A stretch of 64,000 bases of DNA from Porphyra umbilicalis. Lineage: Eukaryota; Rhodophyta; Bangiophyceae; Bangiales; Bangiaceae. The notes under the pieces are model-generated. The model was not told the DNA's origin, did not search any database, and saw nothing but the letters and a program-made list of their open reading frames with translations. Location of the stretch: contig KV918762.1 in the NCBI GenBank assembly GCA_002049455.2, positions 736,934 through 800,933 of the forward strand, in the 5' to 3' direction. Position 1 is the first letter of the stretch; each line of letters opens with the position of its first letter. Shown in pieces: positions 18,164-28,717 of the stretch. A program made the translations under genes and the position numbers.

Positions 18164-19449
18164 GGCGGCGGCAGGTAGGGTGGCGCGGGCCGTCTTGGGG
18201 GGCGGGGGGAGGGGCTGTGCACTGGCAGGATCCGCAGCGAGCCCTTGCGTTGTAGCGGCACTACCGCTCGTCGTGGCCGTCTCTTCACGGTCCGAGTGGC
18301 CGGGCGCGTCAGCCCCCAGTTACGCGGACCTCTCACGTGGCGACGGGGAACGAGTAAATGAGAAAATGTAGATGAGCGCGCAACCTGCACACGACAAGGC
18401 AGACGCACCAAAACACAAAAAGGCAGCCACAACGCGACACGCTGGACGCGTGCGCCGAGGCTGCTGCAATCGACAATCTCGCACGCACGCATGCTGGCCC
18501 GCTGCGCGCGTCCCGAAAAAACTGTCGGACGCGCGAGGACCAGCCAGCCACGGCCGTGCAGGCGGCCACCGCAGGCGGCGCGGCCGCCCAGCAAAAGGAC
18601 ACGGAATTTCCACAGTGCCGTACACACTCGCGGGTGGCGATCGGCGTCGCCTGCCGACGCACGTCGTCACTCCCTCCCCCCCGTCCCCACCCACTCAATC
18701 GCGGGCGCCAAACACCGCCGCGTCGTAGGTTCGCCGGCGCAAGCCGTCGAGCAGCGACGCAAGCGCCCTCCCTCGGCGCCACTCTCCCCCCCCCGCGGCG
18801 AGGAGCCACTGCACCTCTGCCTCTCTCAGGCGCACGGGGAGGAACACGTCGGGGTCAACGCCCCGGCCGCCGGGATAGAAGACAGAGCAGACGACCAAGA
18901 CGAAGAGCGACGGATCCTATGACAGCCAATTAGCGATCGATTACAGAGTGTAAGGCGCTCCCGCTGCAGCCAATCAGGAGTGGATCCACTGTCAAGAAAT
19001 GTCTCACAGAAGTCACGGAGCCTGGCGACCAGAGGGTGGGGTGGGTCGGGCCCCGTCGGTTCCCGTCGTTTCTCGGTCGTTTCCCTCCGATCCGCCAGCG
19101 ATTCCGGGCTTCGGGCCTGCATGGCAGGCCGGTTCCCTTCGGTTCCCATCCGTTGTCCGCCGATGTGCGCCAAACGCCTGGATCGGGACAATGCTGCACA
19201 AACTTTTGCCAGCCCCCGAATCTTTTCGCGGTCGTTACGAACCAAGTGGCCGATTGCGCAGGCATGGGTGCCTTCCCCCTTGTTTCAGTTTTCTGAAGGC
19301 TGTTGTCATTTCCGACTGCTGCAAACAATTGGGGCCCGAATGTAGTTGAAAACTATCCTTATATGGCCTCAATCGGAAATTTCCACTGATGTTCTTGTCC
19401 CCTGCTTGTTGCGTACCAGCAGAATTGCGCAGGCTGCAATAAGCGAGGG
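18164..19449. other. Unassigned, GC-rich then mixed sequence
   Basis: No coding pattern holds over this stretch. ORFs on both strands are composed of Arg/Pro/Ala-rich translations of GC-rich DNA. No LTR, TIR or tandem repeat is visible. It may be the decayed 3' part of element D or unrelated intergenic DNA. Confidence 0.4.
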
Positions 19450-19661
19450 CACTGGTCGATCGACCGTCCGATCTCAAGCGATTGTTATGAGTGCCGGCAA
19501 ACAGATAAGACAGGCAGGCAAGCAAACAATATAAAAATTCACAATGCGGAAGTAACCCGCCAAAGGGCGCGCCACAGGCCAATTCCCACAAGACAAGGGC
19601 TTTGATTCGTCAGGGAGGCTACTTGGGGCCAATTGCCAGTTGGGAGCAGAGATACGCTACA
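19450..19661 (-). repeat. Truncated LTR fragment of the F family
   Basis: About 212 bp matching 40270-40487 (the 5' LTR of element F) in the same orientation. Shared landmarks are GGCACTGGTCGATCGACC, AGATAAGACAGGCA and the LTR end GAGATACGCTACA. Only the U3-side part is left; homology stops at about 19450. It is evidence of an older insertion of the same gypsy family. Confidence 0.7.
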
Positions 19662-20049
19662 TACCAACTACGCGAGATTCGAACCGTCCCGGTGAGATCC
19701 GAGGATGGTGAACCCCGAACGGGCGATCGCGGCCTCTTACGGGCCCGCGCGGGCGTAACCGCCCAGGCGGCGGGGGTCGTGAGGGGCGCGCCTTCCAGTC
19801 CCGATTGGGGGAAGGTGGCGGTTTGCCGTCGCCGGTCGCCATCGTCAGGCCCGGCACGCGCGTGCGTTCGTGTTGGGCAGCTTGCGCTGCTGATCAGATC
19901 GACGCGTACGCGTACGCACGCCCTCCCAGGCGGTTAGGCGTCGGAGTAAGGCCAGGCGGCCGGGTGCCGGGTGACGAGCGTCGGGGTTAAGACCCGTCGG
20001 TGTGTGGGGGCGTCGTGTAGCATGTGCTGGGGTGATCGTCGTCGGTGCC

Positions 20050-20292
20050 GAGTGGCGCCTACTTCGTTGGGGTTCGAATACCCCGGCGACAAGGCGAAAG
20101 CCGGTTCGCGGGTCCGTGTTGCCGAGAGTGGGGGGCGGTACGTACCCTGGGACCGGTTACCACAGTGTCGTGTGTGTAAGAAAGCGCGGGCTGGGTGGCC
20201 GGCGTCGTTGCCGGCTGGCGCCTAGCTCGTCGGAGTTTGACTACCCCGGCGATGAGGCGAAAGCCGGGACGTGGGTCCGTGTTTTTCGGCAC
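20050..20292. repeat. Duplicated module of about 70 bp
   Basis: Two imperfect direct copies, about 20050-20125 and 20217-20292. Both contain GGCGCCTA, TACCCCGGCGA, AAGGCGAAAGCCGG-like text and GGGTCCGTGTT. They lie about 167 bp apart upstream of the K frame, so they may be part of its LTR or leader. The first copy has GGTTCGAATACC, which looks like a pol III B box, but no tRNA can be folded. Confidence 0.45.
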
Positions 20293-20440
20293 GAAGCCAT
20301 CCCGTGTCTTCGTGCTCACACACAGGTTGAGGCGCAACTGCATTGCTTAAGTGGGGGTGCACTACCACGAGGTGGCTAACTGCGAGGTTGCGGACCCGGT
20401 GATTGCGGGTTTGCGTTGGGGCGGGGGGGGCGGCGCGCCA

Positions 20441-20521
20441 GGCGGCAAGGGCGGCAAGCCCGGCGACGGCGGCAAGAGCGGCCAGCCCGGCGACGGCGGC
20501 AAGGGCGGCAAGCCCGTCGAC
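20441..20521 (+). repeat. Three 27-bp tandem repeats (Gly-Gly-Lys coding)
   Basis: Three adjacent 27-bp units of the form GGCGGCAAGGGCGGCAAG + CCCGGCGAC with a few substitutions. In the open plus frame (20351-20623) they read GGKGGKPGD-type collagen-like repeats. The ORF is short and has no other recognisable feature. Confidence 0.6.
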
Positions 20522-20645
20522 GCGGGTTGTTGGCCTTACGGCGCGTGCGGGTTTTCTGGCGGCACAGTGGTACCTGCCGGCGGCGCGGGCGAGTTGCCTT
20601 GCGGCGACGTACAAGAGGAGTAAGAGTTCGCACCCAAATACCAGT

Positions 20646-22696
20646 ATGGCCAACCAGGCCGCGGTGGCGGTTGACGGCGGCCACGCCAGTGGCATGGCGC
20701 CCGTGCCCCACGCCACGGGGGGTGACGAACCCGATGTGGAACGGTCCACCGACCCGGAGGTGCTTCGGCAGTTTAGGCCCCGCGGCATGTGTCATGCCCA
20801 CGTGGGTCCAACCGAGGTGGTGGACGGGGTCTCGGTGATCGCTGACCATGGTTTTCATGAGATTTGCATTCGCAACCGCGCTCGCGCGCATACGCGGCGT
20901 CTTCACGGGCGCTACGAGGCCCTGCCGGGCTTTGTCGACGTGTTGGCCAAGATGGCGCATTTTCCCATGCGGGTGACCGCCCGGCCGAAGTCCATGGGGA
21001 CCCGTTCATTCGGAACCAGGGGCCACAGCGCCGTATATACGAGGTCATGTCGTTTTGCAACGAAATCATCCAGTACCAGGTGCCCTTGCACCCCTTCCAA
21101 CGTTTCCTATACACCAACGCCTCGTTGTTTCCTGTGCGGGGTACGGAGACCTCCAGCGCGGCAGCCAACTCGTTTTGCCGCCTGTTGCGGGACTGCCCTA
21201 AGGCCGTCTTTCTCTCGCGCTCGGTTTCCACGGACCTCGCAGTACGAATTGGCCACGATGCCGGGTTGGCGGAGTACTTCGATCAGCTTACGCTGGTGGC
21301 AGCGGAGGATAACGATGCGGTCGATGAAGATCGAAGCCCTCTCATGAGCGAGCTACCGAACTTTTATCAGGTGCCGATATTCGCGTCTGATCATCGCCGC
21401 GCGGCGGACACCCGGTTCTTCCGTGGTCGCGGGCTGCTGCCGACGGAATGGTCAGCCGGATTACTCCGGGAGCCGAAGTCATTTGACTTGTCTCGTTGGC
21501 TTCCGCCAGTCCCTGACTGGGAGCCCAAGACCGATCTTTGGGTGGCGACCCCGGTGGAGGTATCGTATCTGGCGGACTCGTTGCGAAACGAATATAGCTC
21601 TGCCTGGTAGATTGTGTACTCGGAATACTACTGCAATCTAATTGCGGCTTGGGTTCGCACTCTTCAAGAGGACAAGGTCTTCTTCCGCTTGGACAAGAAG
21701 ACACTTCGTCACTTCGAAGTTTTGGTCACGTCCAAACTGCGTGAGGCGCCTCATGGCGAGGTCGCACATGCCTCATATGGAAAGATGCGCCCCGCAACGG
21801 ACGTGATCCCTTGGGGGGTCGTCCTTAAGAACGTGGATCGTCGGGACCGAAAAACCGGCGAAGCGCGGCGAGTGCGCGTGACGGTCGACAAGACCAAGGA
21901 GATCGGCTTTTTCCTTATACACGCGTGTGTGGATTTCGACTAGGCACTTTTTCCGAACGCGCCCGTCCATGTGGTGCCGGTTCCTTCGAGTCACCTCGGG
22001 GTGTGGCGTCGCCGTCGACAGACCCATCTGGGGAGGGCTTCTGCCATCAGTGGCGATCGTGGTGGTTACCACCGTCCGCGTTCGCCACGTCGCGATCGCT
22101 CGCGGTCGGCGTCGCCACCCCGGGCCATCGAGGTCACTTGACCGACGCTTGCCTCTTCCTCCGCGGAAGTTACATTGTTTGGGTCGGCACGCGTGCGCGA
22201 CGTGCGCATTCGCGCGCCCCGTGGGGCGGCTCGGTTAACGGTGGCGCACGCCTGGGTCGACCAAGTGACTGGCTTGCGCCGTGCTGTGAAGCGGGCGGAC
22301 AGCGAAGGGGTCGAGTCGGCCTTGGCCATCATTGGGCAGGCCGTGGTTTGCGCCGTCGATGGCGATGCGAACTACAAGCGCTTTGCTCAGAATCTCGAGT
22401 CTATCCAGCCGGAGCAGGTGGCGGCGCCGACGCGGTTTAACGCGCAGAGCGTTCTAAGGCGAAGCGCCTATGATAACGGGGGGCCGTCCGGTGGGGCTCC
22501 ACCCTCGGCGCGTAATGCGCGTGCACGTAGTGTGTCTCAGTAGTCGGGGGCCAGCGTTGGCTCTCGCGACACTTGTCGTCGCGACTCGCGTCTTAATGAT
22601 GAGGAGAAGGAGTACCGGGGTTCACTGCTCAGTGACATGCTCGGCGGACCCTGGCGGGGGCGCGGGTGCCAATGTCGGGGGCTTACGCCTTTAAGG
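20646..22696 (+). pseudogene. Unrecognised gag-like frame K with four in-frame stops
   Basis: Begins MANQAAVAVDGGHASG at 20646 and reads to about 21010. One frameshift then moves it to the frame that continues to 22696 (IRNQGPQRRIYEVMSFCNEI, then FYQVPIFASDHRRAADTRFF). In that frame the only breaks are TAG 21608, TAG 21941, a TGA near 22138 and TAG 22541. Amino-acid texture persists across all four: after 21943 an Arg/Ser tail RPRSPRRDRSRSASPPR appears, then WVDQVTGLRRAVKRADSEGV, then a charged C-terminus. I cannot assign a family. The basic SR tail and its place among retroelements suggest a capsid-type ORF1 of a retroelement whose pol is missing. It abuts the 3' end of element E. Confidence 0.45.
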
Positions 22697-22753
22697 TGTT
22701 GATGTTTCTTCGTCTCGTGATTGTATGTCGTTTAACATGTTCGTATCCACTTC

Positions 22754-25700
22754 TCAGTTTTTCAATTTATCGTCATAGCGATGAAGGAAGTGGCAGGCCA
22801 GCATGGCCCAGGGTGTGCGATTCGAATCTTTTGCATCTGTTGATAAAAGTACTTCGTACTCGAAACATGCGCGTATGGCGGAAGCGTACCAACTGGTGTT
22901 GGTCCATTGCGGTATGACCACGGTTGCTTCCTCTGTGGTTGTCACCAGGCGTCGAAAGACTGAGTCCAAGTGCTGTGCCGGGCGTACTAGAAACCCTTTA
23001 GGGAGCGTTGGTACAGAGGGATCGCTCCCGACTAGTGTCGCCTGCGCGGATTTCGGCCACGCATACGTGTACGGGCCGTAAACACGATTCAGGCGAGGCA
23101 AATGCCGGAAAAAAAGTTGGGGATCATGCGCATAGCTGCGCGTCATTGACAGCAGCGTGGACTTAAGCCATGCAACAGGAAGTACTTCCTTAATTGCGGC
23201 GGGGGTAGTTGAATCTGTCGACGAGACATCGGCATGGATAATTCCGTCACCGGTAACATGGATATGCTGGATAGTGGGTAACCACATGGGATCCATGACA
23301 ATGCTGACCACGGTTGTGAGCCCGGCCTGTCGGCGACTTCGTTGCGTTGGCGTTTGCCATTCGTACCCTGGTACGAATTTCTTCCTCTTCCGCAAAAAGC
23401 GCACCACCAGGTTGCGTGGGAGGTTCTCCAGAGGTTCCCAGGTGTCGTCTCTCAACCCGTAGTCGATCCAGCGCATCTTAGCGCTATAGCTGTCGCCAGT
23501 CTGTCGTAAGCCTTGAGGTGTTTCGACCACATATTCTTCGGCAGTTGCCGGGGGTGGCTTGCGTTGGTCAAGACCATCTAGCAGAGGGTGTGGAACCGTG
23601 TCCGTCGTCGTTGGACGAGGAGCTAGGGTGAAATGATCACTGATGACATGGTTATCCTCGACGTCAATGTCAATGACAAACGTGGAGGCATCCGCGTCTG
23701 CGTCGATGACCACGAAGGGCCCAATGGCTTCGCTTTGCAGCTTGTTTTGCCGAACGTGGTTGGTCGTGTATACGTAGTCGCCGATCATGACGTTCGCATT
23801 GCGGGTTATTACCTGATGGTGGAACTCACGTTTGTAACGTTGTTGCGTCTTACGCAAGGCCTGGACTACGATGGGGATCTGCTTGCGCAGGCGGGTCTTG
23901 AACTCGCGTTTGCGAGCTGAGGGTGACCCATCCTTGAGCGTTCTCTAATTGGTAAGCGGGGTGCCCGGGGGCAAGTTACGAACCGTGAAGTTGTGGATCT
24001 GCCTTGGGATAACGAGCTCAAAAGGAGCGATACCCGTAGACCGGCGTGGTTGGCTATTATATGCCATGGTGATTATCGGGAGAAGGTCGTCTCATCGTGA
24101 TGGGTCGTCGGCAACGTAGTGTCGCAGCTGAGTAGCCATGGTACGGTTGTACCATCCAACTTGCCCATTGGTTTGGGGATGATACGCCGTGGTGCCAACC
24201 GTTTCAATGCCAAGCATTTTCATCACAGCGATGAAGGAGTTCGACATGAACTGGGGCCCTTGGTCCGATAGGATCCGGTCCGGGGGCCTGTAGGCGGACA
24301 CACACGCGTCGATGATGGCTGACGCCACGGAAATGGCCGTAATTCGCCGTATGGCGACACACTTAGTGAGCTTGGCGAAGCGGTCGGTGATATTGCTGAT
24401 CCCCCAATTCTGTCCTCATCGCCCCGGAACGGTAGTGGAACGGCAATGAATGCAGATCTCTTATTGGTCGAGCAGTCCGACAGCAGTGCATGTCCGGCCC
24501 GATCTTTACAGAATGTGCCCGTACGGCCCCCAATCGCACAATCGACGCCTTCGTTTTTCTGCACTTTTCTGCGTATCTCCCAGAAAATCTCGATATCCCA
24601 ACGAATGCGGGCCGGTTGCTCCCTTGACACGGAAGGGATCGGAAGAAAATCTCAAGAAAAAGAAGGATCTCGGTTCTGCACGGAAGTGGCGGAGGGAGAG
24701 CCAATAGGACGCCTCAGATTCGTGCTCAGCAGCTGTTTTCGGCTGCGGTTAACCAATAGATGGCCAGTTCCACAAGAACCGTACCGCCAGGAACCATTCC
24801 TGGTCGACGAGGACAGAATTGGGGGATCAGCAATACCCAAGATCAAGCGATTGCCTTTCTTGGAGGCCGTGAATCGCCCGAAGATGTCAACGGACACCTC
24901 CGTGAGAGGCTCAGTAGCCGGGAACAGCGTCATGGTCGTGGTGTGTCGCCGTAAGGCGAGGTGGTTTTGGGCACAAATTGTGCATTTGGGGATGGTCGTG
25001 TGGATGTCCGTTACCATCGAAGGCCAGAAGTATGACTTTTGCATGGTGTAGTACATCCTGTTCATACCGGGGTGGGCTGCCACTGTGGCGTGGTGCTTGA
25101 GCGTCAAGACGCGTTCGCGTAATGATTTTGGTATAACCAATTGGTTGCCGTAAGGCGTCCGGCGATAGAGAGCGTGATGCTGGTTGAGGAAGAAGGCCTT
25201 GGCCGTTCCGCGCTCCACGCGAGTGGACATCTCGACACAATAGTCGTCTGCTTGTTGTGCTTCGACAACATCGTCGAACTCTACCGGTTCCGGTGTGTCG
25301 GTATCCGTGTACATCCCCGTCCTCAAGCCGTTGGCAGTCTCGGCCAATGCCAGGAAAGGTATATTATCATGGATATCTTCGGGCTGCGCCACTGTCGAGG
25401 CGCGCGACAGGAAGTCGGGCAAGTGGTGCGATGCACCTGGTTTATAAACCATATCGAATATGTCTTCGGAAAGGCGAATTCGTCATCGCATCAAGCGTCC
25501 GCTTGGGTCAGACGTGCTGTAGATACAGCTAAGTGCTTGGTGATCCGCTTGGATGAGGAACCGTCGCCCATCGAGGAAGTGCCTCAACTTGAGGACAGCC
25601 CACAAGACGCCGAGGAGTTCGCGCTCCGTGGTGGAGTAGTTTTGCTCTGCAGCAGTCAGTCCTCGGCTTCAATATCCGACAGGATGAAGCAGTTCGCGCG

Positions 25701-27499
25701 GTTTCTCCTGGAGGAGTGTACAGCCAACTTGGTCGGCGCATGCGTCAATGTCGACGACGATTTTACGATTGGCCTTCGGCAAGGCAAGTACCGGAAGGCA
25801 CAACAGTGCGTCGCGGAGGTCCTCGAAGGCGGCGCTGGCCACGTCCGTCGGTGGTAGTAGATCCGGTGGGATCTTGACCCTAGTCTGGGCGTGCAGGGGC
25901 TTTGCTCGTTTGGCAAAGTCCTTGACGATACGTCGATAGACGTTGCACATGCCCAAGAAGCTTTTCAGCTGGGTCTTTGTAGTTGGGAACTTGGCGTTCT
26001 TCAGAGCATCTACGCTCTTTTGGTGCACGTGCAGTTGCCCGCGGCGGACAATGTGTCCGAGGCACTCTACTTCGTCGCAGAACGAGGTGCACTTGTTCGA
26101 GTTTAGGGTATCCCCGGCTTCATGTAGACGATGCAGAACCGTATCAACGTCTTTGACGTGTTGTTCAACATTTGCGGAGAAGATGATGACATCGTCTAAG
26201 TAGACAAGGCATATCTGCCTCTCCAAGCCCGAGAGGAAAATATCCAACGCGCGCTGAAAGGTAGCGGGCGCGTTCGTCAAGCCGAAAGGCATTGACAACA
26301 AGTGGTATATACCACAATTCGTTGTGAATGCCGTCTTCTCTTGGTCTTTCTTGCGTAAGGGCACTTTCCAGTATCCCGCGGTGCAGTCGAGAGACGTGAA
26401 CACCTGGGCATCTCCCAAGGAGTCGAGGCAGTCCTTCATGCGAGGCAAGGGATAAGCATCCTTCTTGGTGATGTTGTTTAACCGACGATAGTCGACACAG
26501 AATCGGGCTTTGCCGTTTTTCTTCGGTACAGTTACCACTGGGCTCTCCCAAGCACTATGGCTAGGGGCAATGACGTTGAGCTTCAACATCTTGTTGATCT
26601 GATCAGCGATGATCTGCCGTTTGAACGGCCCGGTCCGGTAGGGTTGGGCCCGGATGGGCAGAGCGTCTGGGGGAGTGACGATGGCGTGCTGCGTAGCACA
26701 GATGACACCTAGGGTTCAATTCCACATCGACAAATGCGTCTTGAGCATGTCTCGAATCTGCTGGTGCAGATACTCGGGGGCTTGACTGAGGTTCGAGGTT
26801 GTCGACTGGGTCACGACTCGCGTCGTCCACTGAAGTATCGGTTCCTTCCTTTGGATTGTTGTCATCCAAGACGGCGGAAAGCATCGGCCCTTGGTCGGGT
26901 TCTGCAAACCCCAGGGTTGAGTTCTTCCGAATAATGACTTGGTCTTCGCCAAAGTTGCATAACTTGACTAAGAAGGGTTTGTCGAGCTTTACGACGGCAA
27001 GGCCGCGGGCGACCACCATTGACTTACGTCGGCATAACCGAGCGTTCGGTGTGATGGTAACCGTACCAGGGGTGTCATATGTGGCCATGATTCACTGTTC
27101 TTGTTATCCGTCGACACGTACCTGTTTGCAGGCTCTCACCCTGGCGGGTTTGTCTTGCCAACGACGGTCCCAGGCACTGCCATTATGACAAGCCAAGATC
27201 GGCGTTGGCCGAGGAAGAGTCTCCGTGCAAAGCACGTGTTCCTGCAAGACGATCTTACGCAAACGCGGCAAGATCGTTCCGATGTTTTGTTCAATGAACT
27301 GGGTGCCAAGGATGCACGGGACTGACAAGATGTCTGAAACGAGGAATCGGTCAGATAGCAGTACACCTCCAGTGTTTACATTCAAATGTATGGCATACTT
27401 CGTCACGAGACGATTATTGTTTGCATCTCGGATGCGCGGAAGCGTGGTCAACTCTTCGGCGTAAGCCATCCAGTTCGCAGGAAGAGCACTAGTTCGCAC
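22754..27499 (-). pseudogene. Pol of element E: protease remnant, RT, RNase H, integrase, chromodomain, extension
   Basis: Protease part from 27499, but the DTG active-site segment present in F is deleted. One frameshift near 26785. RT 26589-25669 is well kept (ARFCVDYRRLNNI, FTSLDCTAGYWKVPL, LVYLDDVII). RNase H and the integrase zinc region run to about 24836, where the MITE interrupts. Integrase core: ILSDQGPQF present, but the catalytic Glu is Gly (NGQVGWYNR, where F has NGQVERY). Chromodomain: EEYVVETPQGLRQTGDSYS through WEPLENLP and RFLRKRKK (about residues 108-165 of the 22754-23857 frame). About 190 further residues follow to the stop at 22754. In-frame stops include TGA at 26716, TGA at 25669, TGA at 24092 and TAG near 23945. 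Confidence 0.85.
24393..24833. mobile_element. 441-bp MITE with TA target duplication
   Basis: Non-coding insertion in the integrase of E, defined by comparison with F, which lacks it. The terminal inverted repeats are perfect for 25 bp, beginning TTGCTGATCCCCCAATTCTG, and continue imperfectly for several more bases. It is flanked by TA on both sides (24391-24392 and 24834-24835). Removing one TA and the insert joins the integrase frame as in F. TA duplication and size fit a Tc1/mariner-type (Stowaway-like) MITE. No transposase is inside. Confidence 0.85.
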
Positions 27500-28717
27500 A
27501 ACTGTAGCAGATGTCAGCCTGATTGGCTTGATGGACGGCGGCCCGCGGGGGCGGCGGGGTGCGAACCGGTGTGAACGGTCGCTTCGTCGTCGTCCGCTGG
27601 TCCTGTGTCGCGTAAGCGACTTTGATTGACGTTTGGCGGTTCATCTTGAGCTGCAAGCGCAGCTTTTTTGTGCCGTCCCAGTATATCTGGGCGATAGCAA
27701 CAGTCTCGGAAAGAGTCCGATCCGACAATTGGTCATTCAAAGCCCGAACGTGCGCTTGAACAAGGTCCGAAAGACCAGTTATTAAGAAGTACTGAACGTC
27801 TTGGATGTCGAACAACCCGTTCAGGAGGTCGCATTGCGTTTCCACGCGGTGACTGAAGGCCGTGGGCGCCTGGTTATCTTGTTGCTCCATCGTAATGATG
27901 TCGTGGTAGGTGTTAGCCATAGTTGCGTGTGTCGCGTACTTCGAAACAAGGCAGTTGACGGCATCTCCGTATGTACGGATGGCATAACGCTTACGTCCAA
28001 GGGTTCCATTAAGCGCGCCGGAGAAGGCCATCTTCGCATTTTCGGCTAGTCGAAAGACCATGAGCGGAAGAGTTTGACCGTGTGTCAGCCCAGCCGCGTC
28101 GCACGCGCGGCGAAAGGTCGTCAAGAACGTGTGTCCAGGAGTGTCCTGAAGCGGCTAACAGCTGGGCGGATGACCTTGATCCTATTGGCTTTTTCAAGTC
28201 GCTCCTTTCGTTTGGTGGGGGTCGCGGGGCGCTTGCGTGCGGCCGCGTCCGACTCGCTCGAGCTGTCGCTCGGTGAGGACCCACTTGGGGGCGACGGCGG
28301 CCCTAGAGGCCCATGGCCATCGTACAAAGAGGACGTGTCGGTCGCGTTGGGGTTGTCGTCTTCTGACGACGTCGGGCTTGACCCAGAAGCGGAATCATTG
28401 GAAGATGAGGAATGCGCGACGTTAGCCGAATAATCCTTGCGGACGGACTTGTCTTTAGTTACCTTGCTTGTTTTCTTGACATTCTTCGTCTTGTCGCCCG
28501 ACTGGCGGCGAGACTTAGCCACACGGCCATCCTTCTCGTGGGTGTCGACCTTGCGCAGGGCCTCGACGTCGTCGACCAACTAGTCATTGGATCGCGCCAA
28601 AGACTCGTTACCTTCTTCTTGGGCCGCCAGGCGTTGCTGGAGTGCGTGAACAGCCGCCTTTAGGCTCTCCACCGCCTGCATCTACCCGGCGGCGGCTTGA
28701 TCCGCAGAATCGGAGGA
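27489..28717 (-). pseudogene. Gag of element E, deleted and interrupted
   Basis: Aligns with F gag. The Ser/Asp-rich middle (SESDAAARKRPATPTKRKERL) and the capsid-like part (FRRACDAAGLTHGQ through SDLVQAHVRALNDQ) are present. About 130 bp between TLLD and TFRRAC is missing, which shifts the frame (28124/28121). The zinc knuckle is cut after CYSC by the larger deletion that joins gag to the protease remnant. Two further in-frame TAG codons lie upstream of 28579 (positions equivalent to Lys and Gln in F). The N-terminus is replaced by element G1. Confidence 0.75.

Larger units (their letters stand above)
22754..28717 (-). mobile_element. Chromodomain Ty3/gypsy element E (degenerate, no LTRs seen)
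   Basis: Minus-strand order: gag (right), protease remnant, RT, RNase H, integrase, chromodomain and a C-terminal extension (left). It is a sister of element F along their shared span. It has lost about 130 bp in gag and about 340 bp across the gag/protease junction. It carries a 441-bp MITE in the integrase and is cut on the right by element G1 near 28717. The left end stops after the pol stop without a recognisable LTR. Confidence 0.85.

Noticed and set aside
20030-20110. tRNA-like piece (TAGCATGTGCTGG and GGTTCGAATACC)
   Set aside because: A-box- and B-box-like words are present, but no acceptor, D or T stem of proper length can be formed. Kept only as part of a duplicated module.
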